NCBI RefSeq assembly: GCF_001270265.1
Contig: NZ_LGAP01000013.1
Location: 1 to 64,000 of the forward strand
Direction of reading: 5' to 3'
Length of the DNA stretch: 64,000 nucleotides
Origin: Ensifer adhaerens
GTDB taxonomy: Bacteria; Pseudomonadota; Alphaproteobacteria; Rhizobiales; Rhizobiaceae
In this document: positions 34,417-43,620 of the stretch, in pieces
How positions within the stretch are numbered: position 1 is the first letter of the stretch
Layout: each line of letters opens with the position of its first letter
The notes under the pieces: generated by a model
Told to the model about the DNA's origin: nothing
The model's input: only the letters and a program-made list of their open reading frames with translations
Database searches by the model: none
Position numbers and translations under genes: made by a program

Positions 34417-35130
34417 GTGGCACGTTTGCTGGAAAATCACAGGCGCTACGATCTCCGCGACGATCTGGAGAAAGCGCTCAACCGCGTCGATTTCTTTCGC
34501 ATCTTTCACACGATGGCATTGCGGTTCGGCTTCAACCATTTCGGCATTCTGCAGCTCGGCAACGAGAACGACGCGTGCATGCTGTCCACCCGGCTCGTTC
34601 TGCACGATCTTCCGTCAGGCCTCGCGGAGGAATACGACAAGCGTCACCGCTTCGGCGATTCGCTTTTCTACAAGACCCTGCACACGTCGATCATTTCCTC
34701 CGTCTGGAGGTCGGACGATCCCGGCTGCGCCAACGGCCAAAACCTGCTGGTCCAGCTCGGCTTCGAGCTGCTCTTGAGCGTGCCTGTGCACGCGGCGGCG
34801 ACGGGCGCGCGCTACGCCGTCCTGTTTCTGGGCGACGGCAACGATATCGCCCGCTCAGAGCATTTCGAGCTGAGCTATGACGCCGTCTGCGCCTTCGACT
34901 ATTTCTATCGCATCGCGCTTTCCAACAAGGCCGGCATGGGCCTGACGCCGCGCGAGACGGAGATTCTCAAGTGGATCTCCCATGGAAAGACGGCAAGCGA
35001 GATCGCGCTGATCGTATCGGTCTCCGAACACACCGTGAATTCGCATACGGCGACGATCCTGAAGAAGCTGGATGTCGTCAATCGGACTCAAATGGTGGCG
35101 AAGGCGATAAGGGAACAGATCATTCAGTGA
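34417..35130 (+). CDS. LuxR family regulator with degenerate AHL-binding domain
   Basis: 237 residues. Residues 20-160 resemble the autoinducer-binding domain ('LRFGFNHFGILQLGNENDAC'), residues 170-235 the LuxR helix-turn-helix ('LTPRETEILKWISHGKTASE', 'VSVSEHTVNSHTATILKKLD'). The aromatic and acidic residues that hold acyl-homoserine lactones in TraR/LuxR (WxxxY...DPxxxY) are not conserved here: the region reads 'LAEEYDKRHRFGDSLF'. It is therefore probably a LuxR solo with another signal. No luxI gene is nearby. GTG 34417 has AGGGGG upstream. A receiver protein gene follows. Confidence 0.87.
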   Translation: MARLLENHRRYDLRDDLEKALNRVDFFRIFHTMALRFGFNHFGILQLGNENDACMLSTRLVLHDLPSGLAEEYDKRHRFGDSLFYKTLHTSIISSVWRSDDPGCANGQNLLVQLGFELLLSVPVHAAATGARYAVLFLGDGNDIARSEHFELSYDAVCAFDYFYRIALSNKAGMGLTPRETEILKWISHGKTASEIALIVSVSEHTVNSHTATILKKLDVVNRTQMVAKAIREQIIQ

Positions 35131-35288
35131 AGCCGATCGACGGGGCGATTTGAACCTGGCGGCGCCGCAAGGCGCAAGCGCCGGCATCAGACGCCGCAGA
35201 AACGATACAAACTCGCCTCCCCACCCGCTTGCCGCTGACAGGCGGGCACAGCAGAATGGCTCCCGGTCACTCAGGTACTTGGACGATC

Positions 35289-35678
35289 ATGACACAAAAA
35301 GCCGATATCCTGCTCGTTGACGACGACCCTGCAGAGAACCTCATTCTGCGCGGGCTGATCAAGAAGGTCAGCAATATCGAGATCGAATTGCATTATTGCC
35401 AGACGATCGAAAGCGCGCTCGAATTCCTTCGTTCGGGCAAACCGGTCTCGATGGTGTTGATGGACAACCGCCTTCAACCGCAGCGCGACTTCCGCGAAAC
35501 GGTACCGGCACTCCGGCACCAGGGCTTCATCGGCCCGATCGGCGTGATCTCGGGGTCGCTCGCCGATCCCTATTTCCAGAACCTGGAAGAGTACGGCGCG
35601 GACTTCCGGATCGACAAGTCCGAGATCGATCCGACGGCAATAGAGTTCATACTGAGGGAATATCTGGCGCCGAGCTGA
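35289..35678 (+). CDS. Single-domain response regulator
   Basis: 129 residues, receiver domain only: acidic triad 'LLVDDDPAEN' (residues 9-18), phospho-acceptor Asp59 in 'VLMDNRLQ', Ser in 'VISGSLAD' and Lys in 'RIDKSE'. Without an output domain it probably acts through protein contact, as CheY- or DivK-like proteins do. Its kinase is not evident; it lies 160 bases after the LuxR-type gene on the same strand. Confidence 0.88.
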   Translation: MTQKADILLVDDDPAENLILRGLIKKVSNIEIELHYCQTIESALEFLRSGKPVSMVLMDNRLQPQRDFRETVPALRHQGFIGPIGVISGSLADPYFQNLEEYGADFRIDKSEIDPTAIEFILREYLAPS

Positions 35679-35710
35679 ACGGGCGGTCGGCAGCCGCTCG
35701 GAGCGGCAAA

Positions 35711-35770
35711 ATCATGCGGTGGGTTTAAGGGTTGCAGCGCCGAGCGTCATACTTAACACGCGGCGCTGGA
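35711..35770. repeat. Dispersed rhizobial repeat, family A copy 2 (half element)
   Basis: ATCATGCGG...GTT-GCAGCGCC...GCGTCATACTTAACACGCGGCGCTG matches the right half of the copy at 50427-50492; the left palindromic half is missing. It fills the gap between convergent genes. Confidence 0.7.
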
Positions 35771-35779
35771 AAAGCCGGA

Positions 35780-36244
35780 TCAGGCCGCGGTCGTCTGCGG
35801 GCGCTTGGTCTCTTCGAGGCCGAGCAGGAAGTTGATCTGGGGACGGGCCTTGACCAGATCGTCGATGGTGTAGCCCTGAAGCACCTCGAAGAAGGCGTTC
35901 AAAGCCTTGCGCAGGGCGGCGTTGAGGCCGCAGCTGTCAACCAGCGGGCAATCGATTTCACCAGCCTCAAAGCACTCGGCCATCGCGAAGCTGTCTTCCG
36001 TCACCTTGACGACGTCGAACAGGGTGATTGCCGAAGCGGGTTTCGGCAGGCGGACGCCGCCGTTTCGGCCGCGAACGGTTTCAACCAGGCCAGCGCGGGT
36101 CAGCGGCTGGAGAATCTTGAACAGAAACAGCTCGGAGACGCCATAGGCCCTGGCGATTTCGGGAATGCGGCTGAGCTTGTCGCCGTTTGCAGCGCAGTAC
36201 ATCAACATGCGAACTGCGTAGTTCGTTTGTTTCGTCAGTCGCAT
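35780..36244 (-). CDS. rirA: Iron-responsive Rrf2 regulator RirA
   Basis: 154 residues. Rrf2 winged helix ('MRLTKQTNYAVRMLMYCAAN', 'IPEIARAYGVSELFLFKILQ') followed by the cluster-binding loop with Cys91, Cys99 and Cys105 (CFEAGEIDC...DSC), exactly the RirA pattern. With an Fe-S cluster it represses iron uptake genes in rhizobia when iron is plentiful. It is divergent from a ferric-iron binding protein gene, a known rirA neighbourhood. ATG 36244 is the second of two adjacent ATGs and is better spaced from GGAG. Confidence 0.95.
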   Translation of the reverse strand: MRLTKQTNYAVRMLMYCAANGDKLSRIPEIARAYGVSELFLFKILQPLTRAGLVETVRGRNGGVRLPKPASAITLFDVVKVTEDSFAMAECFEAGEIDCPLVDSCGLNAALRKALNAFFEVLQGYTIDDLVKARPQINFLLGLEETKRPQTTAA

Positions 36245-36436
36245 CATTCGCTCCGGAATCGAGAGGTTTATCGAACCTTGATATAGGACGGATCGTAGTT
36301 TGGAACAATTCCAAAAAACCAAAAAAGTCACATCTGCTTGATCGTTAACCGTTTCCCGATTGACTGTTGGGCGGCTGCAGATCAAAAAGATGAGCGATTT
36401 TGTTAACTTAGCTCAAACCAAAAAATGGAGGAAGCC

Positions 36437-37477
36437 ATGTCCGTTTCAAGAGCTGCAATGGGCGTATTGTCTCTCACCGCCAGCCTGCTCGCGTCCACTG
36501 CAGCCTGGGCCGATGGCGAGGTCAACATCTATTCCTATCGTCAGCCCGACCTGATCAAGCCGCTGCTCGATGCCTTCACCAAGGAAACCGGCATCACGAC
36601 AAACGTGCTGTTCCTCGACAAGGGCCTCGTCGAGCGCATCCAGGCCGAAGGCGCCAACTCGCCGGCGGACGTGATCCTCACCGTCGACATCAGCCGCCTC
36701 ACCGAAGCCAAGGACGCGGGCGTGACGCAGCCGGTCGCCAATGAGACGATCAACAAGGACATCCCGGCACACTTCCGCGACCCGGATGGCAACTGGTTCG
36801 GCCTGACCACCCGCGGTCGCGTCGTCTACGCCTCCAAGGACCGCGTCGCCGAAAACGACATCACCTATGAGGACCTCGCCGATCCGAAGTGGAAGGGCAA
36901 GATCTGCACCCGTGATGGCCAGCACTCCTACAATATCGGCCTGTTCGCCTCGATGATCGCCCACAACGGCGAAGCCGAGACCGAGAAGTGGCTGACCGGC
37001 CTGAAGAACAATCTGGCGAAGAAGCCCGACGGCGGTGATCGCGACCAGGCCAAGGCGATCCTCGCCGGCGAGTGCGACCTCGCACTCGGCAACACCTACT
37101 ACGTCGGTCTGATGCTGACCAACGAGAAGGAGCCGGAGCAGAAGGAATGGGCAGCAGCCATCAAGGTGCTCTTCCCGAACGCCAAGGACCGTGGCACGCA
37201 TGTGAACATTTCGGGCATGGCGCTCGCCAAGAACGCTCCGAACAAGGACAACGCGCTGAAGCTGATGGAATTCCTGTCGGAAGGCGAAGCGCAGAAAATC
37301 TACGCCGAGCAGGTCTACGAATATCCGGTGCTGCCGGGTGCCGAGCCCTCCGACGTGGTCAAGTCCTTCGGCACGATCAAGCCCGACGAGTTGCCGCTGG
37401 CGGACATTGCCGCCAACCGCAAGAAAGCATCCGAACTGGTCGACAAGGTCGGCTACAACGACGGTCCGCAGGACTGA
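36437..37477 (+). CDS. fbpA: Ferric iron ABC transporter substrate-binding protein
   Basis: 346 residues with signal peptide ('LSLTASLLASTAAWA'). FbpA/FutA-like features: 'VNIYSYRQPDLIKPLLDAFT' (first Tyr ligand region), 'PADVILTVDISRL', 'RGRVVYASKD' and 'LALGNTYYVGLML' (paired Tyr iron ligands). It binds Fe(III) in the periplasm. Strong GGAGGAAG ribosome site before ATG 36437. No permease or ATPase gene is adjacent; a matching double permease lies at 50517. Divergence from rirA suggests iron control. Confidence 0.92.
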   Translation: MSVSRAAMGVLSLTASLLASTAAWADGEVNIYSYRQPDLIKPLLDAFTKETGITTNVLFLDKGLVERIQAEGANSPADVILTVDISRLTEAKDAGVTQPVANETINKDIPAHFRDPDGNWFGLTTRGRVVYASKDRVAENDITYEDLADPKWKGKICTRDGQHSYNIGLFASMIAHNGEAETEKWLTGLKNNLAKKPDGGDRDQAKAILAGECDLALGNTYYVGLMLTNEKEPEQKEWAAAIKVLFPNAKDRGTHVNISGMALAKNAPNKDNALKLMEFLSEGEAQKIYAEQVYEYPVLPGAEPSDVVKSFGTIKPDELPLADIAANRKKASELVDKVGYNDGPQD

Positions 37478-37499
37478 TTTCAGCAGTCGCATGAACTGG

Positions 37500-37534
37500 A
37501 AACGGCGGGCCGAGTGCCCGCCGTTTTCGTTTTG
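37500..37534 (+). terminator. Rho-independent terminator after fbpA
   Basis: Stem AACGGCGGGC / GCCCGCCGTT with a CGAGT loop and TTTTCGTTTTG tail. Confidence 0.9.
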
Positions 37535-37583
37535 ATGATGCCGTCGTACCGTGTATCGCGAAGCCGCTCGACAGGCCCGGGCG

Positions 37584-38639
37584 CTACTGACCTTGCGTCC
37601 TCAGTTCGCCGGCATAGTCGAGGATCGTCTTGCGTCGCTCCGGTGTTCCGGGATGGGTCGCAAGGATGCTGGTATCGGAACTGTCGCCAAGCTCCTTCTC
37701 GAGCAAGTCGAAGAACCGGGCAATCGCCGTCGGATCACGCCTGGCTTTCAGCATTAGCTCCACCGAGTGCCGATCCGCCGCCGCTTCCGCCGCACGCGAG
37801 TAGGAGAGCGACAGGAGGCCTGCGCCCTGCACGAGGATGTCTTCCGCACCGGATCCGATATCGCCGCCGATCATCATGATCAGCCCGGCGACCCCGGCGG
37901 CGCGGTAGATCTGCCGCAGACTATGTTCAAGCTCGACGTGACCGATCTCGTGCGCCAGCACGCCGACGATCATTTCCGTGTCGTCGCCGGCAAGTTCGAC
38001 CAGTTCGTCGGTAACGATCAGCGTGCCGTCGGGCAGCGCGAACGCATTCGGGCCGATGGTGCCGCCCTTGCGGAAGTTGAGGCTATAGCCGCCTTCGCCA
38101 CGATCGGACAGGCGCGCGATTGCCTTGAACCCGTCACGGATCTTGTCCTGGCGCTCAGCTGCCAGCGCCGACGTGTCGAGCAACGTTCGATCCATCGTCT
38201 CCAAGGTGCTTGCCGACATGATCTTCGGCACGATCGGCGGCGTCACCAGCACCGCCACTTCGACCAGCGCCGGCACGGCATAACGATAGATCGCCACACC
38301 GCAGAGCACGGTCGCCAGGACGACCGCGATCAGGCGCGGGTGAAAGCGCTCCCATTCGTGGACGAGATTGGTTTTTCCCTTCCCCTTCAGGAAACGATCC
38401 ACGGCATCGTTGTCGATCGTCTCGAACAGCGAACCGTCGGGAAATTCGACACGACGCGGAATGGCACCGACACGCGCGGAAATATCGACCGCGGCAAGGG
38501 CGCCGGTTGCGAGCACGGCGCCGGCGCCGTCCAAAGCCTTGAGGCCACCGCCATCTTCGATCAGCCGCGAGGGCACCGACCGGCTGGAACCGACCGGATG
38601 CCACTCGCCAACAGCAATCTCAGTGCCGCTAGAAGCCAA
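37584..38639 (-). CDS. M48 family membrane metalloprotease
   Basis: About 351 residues. The zinc motif HExxH is in 'VGVLAHEIGHVELEHSLRQ' (about residue 230), with the downstream Glu ligand in 'SRAAEAAADRHSVELM'. One or two membrane helices precede it ('LIAVVLATVLCGVAIYRYAV'). Such HtpX/YfgC-relatives degrade damaged membrane proteins. The likely start is TTG 38639, overlapping the last codons of the YjgN-like gene; no ATG or GTG is available nearby. The overlap suggests the two proteins function together. Confidence 0.85.
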   Translation of the reverse strand: MASSGTEIAVGEWHPVGSSRSVPSRLIEDGGGLKALDGAGAVLATGALAAVDISARVGAIPRRVEFPDGSLFETIDNDAVDRFLKGKGKTNLVHEWERFHPRLIAVVLATVLCGVAIYRYAVPALVEVAVLVTPPIVPKIMSASTLETMDRTLLDTSALAAERQDKIRDGFKAIARLSDRGEGGYSLNFRKGGTIGPNAFALPDGTLIVTDELVELAGDDTEMIVGVLAHEIGHVELEHSLRQIYRAAGVAGLIMMIGGDIGSGAEDILVQGAGLLSLSYSRAAEAAADRHSVELMLKARRDPTAIARFFDLLEKELGDSSDTSILATHPGTPERRKTILDYAGELRTQGQ

Positions 38640-39735
38640 AGTCGAAACCTTCGAAATCCATGAACTCCGAACCGACGGCCGAACCTTCCTGGGCGATCCG
38701 GTCGAACATCTCGCCGACATTGCCTTCGAAATGAACGCCCGTATGCTCATTGACATAACGCGCCATGCGCACGGCGGCCCAGGGACGCATAAGCCCCAGC
38801 GTGAAGAGGGTGACGATCACGTTAGTGATCGCGATCCAGGCGTAACGGGCCCGCGACAGATCGCTCGTCAGCTGATGCTTGCCGTCGAAGGTCGTCGCCG
38901 ACCAGGACACGTTGCGCACGCCGGCACGATAGAACAGGGCCGCGACCCCGAAGATCGAGAAGAATGCGATGTAACCAAGGACGGCCAACGCGACCAGAGA
39001 CACCTGCATTTCCGGGGTGGCCACATAGGAACCGTCGAACAGCGTCATGATCACGGCCAGATTGAGGAAGCCGACAAAGGCAATGATCAACAGGCCAGCG
39101 ACGATAATGGCCGCCGACAGGAACCAGGACTTGTAGATCGCACCGACGGAAGGATCGGTCGCGAACGCTCTTTGCCCGTAACGCAGGTTGCTGCCGATGT
39201 AGCGGTAGGACCAGCGGCTGGCGAGCGGCACCAGGATGCCGAGTGTCAGGACCGAAATCACCGGACCGACGATAAAGGCGAGGAACGCACCGCCGACGCC
39301 GCCGACGAAATCGAACCGCACATTGCGGTAGCTGGTGACGCGGGCACTGAAGCGCAGGCCCCTGACAACCAGCCACGGCACGAAGGCCACCAGCAGCAGC
39401 GCAAGGATGATGCCGGCGATCGGCACGAAGGTCAGCATAACGTTGTAGAAAATCAGGTAGGCGAACACGATCACCCGGCCGATCAGGATCTGCTTGCCCT
39501 TCGCATGATATTCGAAGGCGCGCCCGAGCAGCACCGTATTGCCGTAGAAATAGCGGTTGCGGCGGACTTTTGCCCAGGCGGAATAGATGCCGAGCGTGAT
39601 GATCGTCAGCAGCACGTTGACGATCCAGATGCCAAAATACTCTTTTCCGCTGCCGGTAAACGCCAGGCGGTGGAAATTGTCCGGTACCCTCTGCGTCAAC
39701 GTCCCGTGCATCGACGCCGTTTCGGCCACGACCAT
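38629..39735 (-). CDS. DUF898/YjgN family membrane protein
   Basis: 368 residues, about eight to ten membrane helices in two similar halves: each half has an 'F...GKEYFGIWIVNVLLTIITLG' or 'ARYAWIAITNVIVTLFTLGL' type block followed by Trp-Ala and Arg residues ('YSAWAKVRRNRYFYGNT', 'MRPWAAVRMARYVNEHT'). This is the DUF898 signature; its function is unknown. It is coupled to an M48 protease gene, an arrangement I know from other proteobacteria. ATG 39735 was preferred because the preceding residues lack family likeness. Confidence 0.9.
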   Translation of the reverse strand: MVVAETASMHGTLTQRVPDNFHRLAFTGSGKEYFGIWIVNVLLTIITLGIYSAWAKVRRNRYFYGNTVLLGRAFEYHAKGKQILIGRVIVFAYLIFYNVMLTFVPIAGIILALLLVAFVPWLVVRGLRFSARVTSYRNVRFDFVGGVGGAFLAFIVGPVISVLTLGILVPLASRWSYRYIGSNLRYGQRAFATDPSVGAIYKSWFLSAAIIVAGLLIIAFVGFLNLAVIMTLFDGSYVATPEMQVSLVALAVLGYIAFFSIFGVAALFYRAGVRNVSWSATTFDGKHQLTSDLSRARYAWIAITNVIVTLFTLGLMRPWAAVRMARYVNEHTGVHFEGNVGEMFDRIAQEGSAVGSEFMDFEGFDFGF

Positions 39736-39983
39736 GATAAAACCTCTCTCAATGAAATCAGCTTGCGGCGGCCCGCTAACAGACAAGCGCCGCGTTGCGA
39801 CAGGATGACGTCATTTGTGAACCCAGCGAACTGTGGCTATCCCCCGGATGAGCCTTCCATGCAAAAGAACGGTCGAAATGCTTGCAATATTCGATCAAGG
39901 CGCGAATCAATTTTCCGCCGCCTCGAGCATATCAAATTAGTTGCAGTGCAAAATGGCATGCAACAGGAAGTGCCCGGCAAGCA

Positions 39984-40012
39984 ACAAAAAAGGGCCTCCC
40001 GAAGGAGGCCCT
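39984..40012 (-). terminator. Rho-independent terminator after mmsA
   Basis: Stem AGGGCCTCC / GGAGGCCCT with a CGAA loop, followed on the minus strand by TTTTTTG. Confidence 0.9.
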
Positions 40013-40039
40013 GGAGGCGGGAGGATCTTTATCCCGTCG

Positions 40040-41536
40040 TTACTTCATCGTCGGTATGACGAATTCGGCACCGTCCTTGATGCCCGAGGGCCAGCGCTCG
40101 GTGATGGTCTTCGTCCTGGTCCAGAATTTGATCGAGTCCGTGCCATGCTGGTTGAGGTCGCCGAAGGACGAGGACTTCCAGCCACCGAACGAGTGGTAGG
40201 CGAGCGGAACCGGGATCGGCACGTTGACGCCGACCATGCCGATGTTGATGCGCGACGCGAAGTCGCGGGCAGCATCGCCATCGCGGGTGTAGATCGCGAC
40301 GCCATTGCCGTATTCGTGCTTCATCGGCAGATCGAGGGCTTCCTCGTAGTCCTTGGCGCGGACCACCGAGAGAACCGGTCCGAAGATTTCCGTCTTGTAG
40401 ATATCCATGTCAGGGGTCACATGGTCGAACAGGCAGCCGCCGATGAAGTGACCGTCCTCATAGCCCTGGAGCTTGAAGTCGCGGCCGTCGACGACGAGCT
40501 TCGCACCCTGTTCGACGCCGCTGTCGATCAGGCTCCGGATGCGCTGCTCGGCCTCCTTGGTGACGACCGGGCCCATGTCGGCCTTCTCGTCGGTATAGGG
40601 ACCGATGCGCAGGCTTTCGACCATCGGCGTCAGTTTCGCGATCAGGCGGTTGGCGGTGTCCTCACCGACCGGCACGGCAACCGAAATCGCCATGCAGCGC
40701 TCGCCGGCCGAGCCGTAGCCGGCGCCCATCAGCGCGTTGGCGGCCTGGTCCATATCGGCGTCCGGCATGATGATCATGTGGTTCTTGGCGCCGCCGAAGC
40801 ACTGGGCGCGCTTGCCGTTCATGGCAGCCGTGCCATAGACGTAACGGGCGATCGGGGTCGAGCCGACGAAGGATACGGCCGAGATATCGGGGTTGGTGAG
40901 GATCGCGTCGACAGCGCCCTTGTCGCCGTTGACGACGTTGAGGATGCCGGCCGGCAGACCTGCTTCGATCATCAGTTCGGCAAGGCGGACCGGAACGGAC
41001 GGGTCACGCTCGGACGGCTTCAGGATGAAGGCGTTGCCGCAGGCGATCGCCGGGGCGAACATCCACATCGGGATCATGGCAGGGAAGTTGAACGGCGTGA
41101 TGCCGGCGCCGATGCCGACGGCCTGGCGGATCGAATACATGTCGATGCCGGGCCCGGCACCTTCGGTGAATTCGCTCTTCTGCAGGTGCGGAATGCCGAT
41201 GACGAATTCGCAGACTTCCAGGCCGCGGACGATATCGCCCTTGGCGTCGTCAATCGTCTTGCCGTGCTCGCGCGAGAGGATCTCGGCAAGCTCGTTCATG
41301 TGGGTGTTCAGAAGTTCGACGAACTTCATGAAGACGCGGGCGCGGCGCTGCGGGTTGGTGGCAGCCCACTTCGGCTGCGCGGCCTTGGCGCTTGCGACGG
41401 CAGCAGCGAGTTCCGCGTCACTTGCCAGCGCCACGGTGCCCTGCACTTCGCCCGTTGCCGGGTTGAAGATGTTGCTCTTGCGCCCGCTTGTGCCGGCGAC
41501 GCGCTTGCCATCGATGAAATGACCGAGTTCGTACAT
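40040..41536 (-). CDS. mmsA: CoA-acylating methylmalonate-semialdehyde dehydrogenase
   Basis: 498 residues of the aldehyde dehydrogenase superfamily, MmsA/IolA branch: 'GITPFNFPAMIPMWMFAPAI' (the PFNFP motif), 'FVGSTPIARYVY', 'GGAKNHMIIMPDAD' and the catalytic Cys in 'GSAGERCMAIS' (about residue 281). It converts methylmalonate- or malonate-semialdehyde to propionyl- or acetyl-CoA with NAD, in valine and myo-inositol breakdown. It is divergent from a LysR regulator. In S. meliloti the corresponding gene is called iolA. ATG 41536 has GGAGGAG upstream. Confidence 0.93.
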   Translation of the reverse strand: MYELGHFIDGKRVAGTSGRKSNIFNPATGEVQGTVALASDAELAAAVASAKAAQPKWAATNPQRRARVFMKFVELLNTHMNELAEILSREHGKTIDDAKGDIVRGLEVCEFVIGIPHLQKSEFTEGAGPGIDMYSIRQAVGIGAGITPFNFPAMIPMWMFAPAIACGNAFILKPSERDPSVPVRLAELMIEAGLPAGILNVVNGDKGAVDAILTNPDISAVSFVGSTPIARYVYGTAAMNGKRAQCFGGAKNHMIIMPDADMDQAANALMGAGYGSAGERCMAISVAVPVGEDTANRLIAKLTPMVESLRIGPYTDEKADMGPVVTKEAEQRIRSLIDSGVEQGAKLVVDGRDFKLQGYEDGHFIGGCLFDHVTPDMDIYKTEIFGPVLSVVRAKDYEEALDLPMKHEYGNGVAIYTRDGDAARDFASRINIGMVGVNVPIPVPLAYHSFGGWKSSSFGDLNQHGTDSIKFWTRTKTITERWPSGIKDGAEFVIPTMK

Positions 41537-41652
41537 GGATGTCTCCTCCTGATCTTGATTGTGGTGGCATGATCGCACTACGATTTGAACAAAGCAATTT
41601 CCGATATTCAGCAACCGTTGTGCACAAATTGAAGCCCATGAGGATCAGAAAC

Positions 41653-42534
41653 ATGAACTGGGACGACGTGAGAATGTTTCTGGCGGTCGCGCGCACCGGG
41701 CAGATCCTTGCCGCCTCCAAGCGCCTCGGCCTCAACCACGCCACGCTCAGCCGGCGGGTCACAGCTCTTGAGGAAACCCTAAAGACCCGCCTCCTGGTGC
41801 GCCGGCCGAACGGCTGCGAGCTGACGGCCGAAGGCGAGATCTTCCTGGCGGCCGCCGAGCGAATGGAAACGGAGATGCTGGCGGCGCAGTCACAGATCGG
41901 ACGCATCGACACGGCGATCGCCGGCACCGTGCGCATCGGCGCGCCCGATGGATTTGGCGTCTCTTTCCTGGCGCCGCGTCTCGGCCGGCTGACGGCGCGT
42001 TATCCGGAACTGAAGCTGCAGCTCGTGCCGGTCCCCCGCTCCTTCTCGCTGTCGCAGCGCGAAGCCGATATCGCCATCACCATCGAAAGGCCGGAACAGG
42101 GCCGCCTGGTCTCCTCAAAACTCACCGACTACACGCTCGGCCTTTACGCCTCCTCGACCTATCTTGCGCAGCACGGCACGCCACAAACGATCGACGACCT
42201 CAAGCACCATCGCCGCATCGGCTATGTCGAAGACCTGATCTTCACTCCGTCGCTCAATTTCTCCGCCGAGATCATGCGCAGCTGGGACGCCGCCTTCGAG
42301 ATCTCGAGCGCCACCGGCCAGACGGAAGCGGTACGCTCCAGCGCCGGCATCGGTATCCTGCACAACTACATCGCCCGGCACACGCCCGAACTCGAGCGCA
42401 TCCTGCCGGACACGACCATCCGCCGCGCCTACTGGACGACCTATCATGAAAGCGCCCGCGACCTCGTCCGCGTGCGCACAGTAGTGGCGTTTCTGCAGGA
42501 ACTGGTGACGGCAGAACATCAGATATTCGCCTGA
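41653..42534 (+). CDS. LysR family transcriptional regulator
   Basis: 293 residues. Winged-helix start 'MNWDDVRMFLAVARTGQILA' with 'RLGLNHATLSRRVTALEETL', then a LysR substrate domain from about residue 90 ('GTVRIGAPDGFGVSFLAPRL'). Divergent from mmsA, the standard arrangement for a regulator of that gene; effector unknown. ATG 41653 was chosen because AGGA lies eight bases upstream; ATG 41638 would add five residues. Confidence 0.92.
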   Translation: MNWDDVRMFLAVARTGQILAASKRLGLNHATLSRRVTALEETLKTRLLVRRPNGCELTAEGEIFLAAAERMETEMLAAQSQIGRIDTAIAGTVRIGAPDGFGVSFLAPRLGRLTARYPELKLQLVPVPRSFSLSQREADIAITIERPEQGRLVSSKLTDYTLGLYASSTYLAQHGTPQTIDDLKHHRRIGYVEDLIFTPSLNFSAEIMRSWDAAFEISSATGQTEAVRSSAGIGILHNYIARHTPELERILPDTTIRRAYWTTYHESARDLVRVRTVVAFLQELVTAEHQIFA

Positions 42535-42635
42535 CCGCGCAACAGAGCCGGAGAGATCCGGGGCAATCGCGCGCCGGCGAATGTCTTTCCCCACAGAATC
42601 CAACGCGGCGGTTTCGCCGAGCGCGTTTTTCGCTG

Positions 42636-43316
42636 TCAATGTGCGACTTGTGAAGCTGCCGACATCAATTCTTCGGAGTTCAGCGCTTGGCACATATTTC
42701 GGCCTTGGTCCTCAACTTCCGTGAAGCTCCAGCGCACCACACCTTCTCGATCGAGCAGGAACTGGCCGACGAGCTGCATATGGCCGGGTATCCTCACCTG
42801 CTGATCGGCTTCTGTGATTTCGTACCCATCCTTCTTGCTGAGAAGGTCGTCCGCGGTCGCCGGATCCATCGGTTCAGGCAATTCATCCGGCCGATCGACC
42901 CGCATTGTCATGATCATGTCCATTCCGACCTTGCGTGGCCAGTCGGTCTCATTCTCCGTGAACTCGATGAGGGGTAAGCCGAAGGCGCGGTGTGAAGCTC
43001 GTTCCGGGTCCGATGCAGCCAGAAGACCGGGTATCGGATGATAGCGGAAATAGAGTCGCGCGCGCTCGACCGGAGTGTTGACCACCGCTAGAGAATCGAC
43101 GCCTTTTTCGCGCAGGGCCGCGTTGAACTGTGCCATCGCCGCGACATGGCGTCGGCAGAACGGACACAGCAGGCCTCGAAACAAACCGACCAACAACGGG
43201 CGACGGCCGCGAAAATCATCAAGTGCGATCTTCCCCTCGCGTGAGATCGCATCCAGCACAAAGTTCGGAGCCTGGTCGCCCGGTTGTAACGGATGGCCCA
43301 GATAATGTGCAGACAT
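42636..43316 (-). CDS. Peroxiredoxin-like (AhpC/TSA) protein
   Basis: 226 residues. Thioredoxin fold with 'QPGDQAPNFVLDAISREGKI' and 'VGLFRGLLCPFCRRHVAAMA': Cys51 and Cys54 form a CxxC rather than the single peroxidatic Cys of typical peroxiredoxins (TxxC). So it may be a thioredoxin-like reductase of the AhpC/TSA family rather than a true peroxidase. GAGGAGG site upstream of ATG 43316. Confidence 0.82.
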   Translation of the reverse strand: MSAHYLGHPLQPGDQAPNFVLDAISREGKIALDDFRGRRPLLVGLFRGLLCPFCRRHVAAMAQFNAALREKGVDSLAVVNTPVERARLYFRYHPIPGLLAASDPERASHRAFGLPLIEFTENETDWPRKVGMDMIMTMRVDRPDELPEPMDPATADDLLSKKDGYEITEADQQVRIPGHMQLVGQFLLDREGVVRWSFTEVEDQGRNMCQALNSEELMSAASQVAH

Positions 43317-43620
43317 GGTCAACCTCCTCGCCCGAAGGACCAATGAAGAAGAGGCAGCACGACAAGCGCTTCGAGGTCGGGCCCGTACTGGGCGCACACG
43401 TCCTGCTCCAACGCAAAAGGCTCTCGGCCTCCGCCATGTTGTCGGGGTCGAGATTAAGCGCCGCACGGCCTGACCTCGCGTCTTAGCGTACAGCCAGGAT
43501 CGACCTGAGAATGGCCTCACATTGGCCGACGAGCAAGCAGTAAGCAGCGAAACGTCATCCGTGCCACGGGACGGCACGGCGGCGAGGTCGAATGGACCTC
43601 CTGATCCGCGCCTTCCCTGG
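43317..43620. other. Intergenic stretch upstream of the peroxiredoxin-like gene
   Basis: 304 bases between the cyclase stop and the peroxiredoxin-like gene, both minus strand. It presumably carries the promoter of the latter. I see no RNA gene, clear hairpin or supported small ORF. Confidence 0.4.

Noticed and set aside
36245-36436. RirA (IRO) box between rirA and fbpA
   Set aside because: No exact TGA-N9-TCA; the best match is TGT-N9-TCA near 36400, too weak to annotate.
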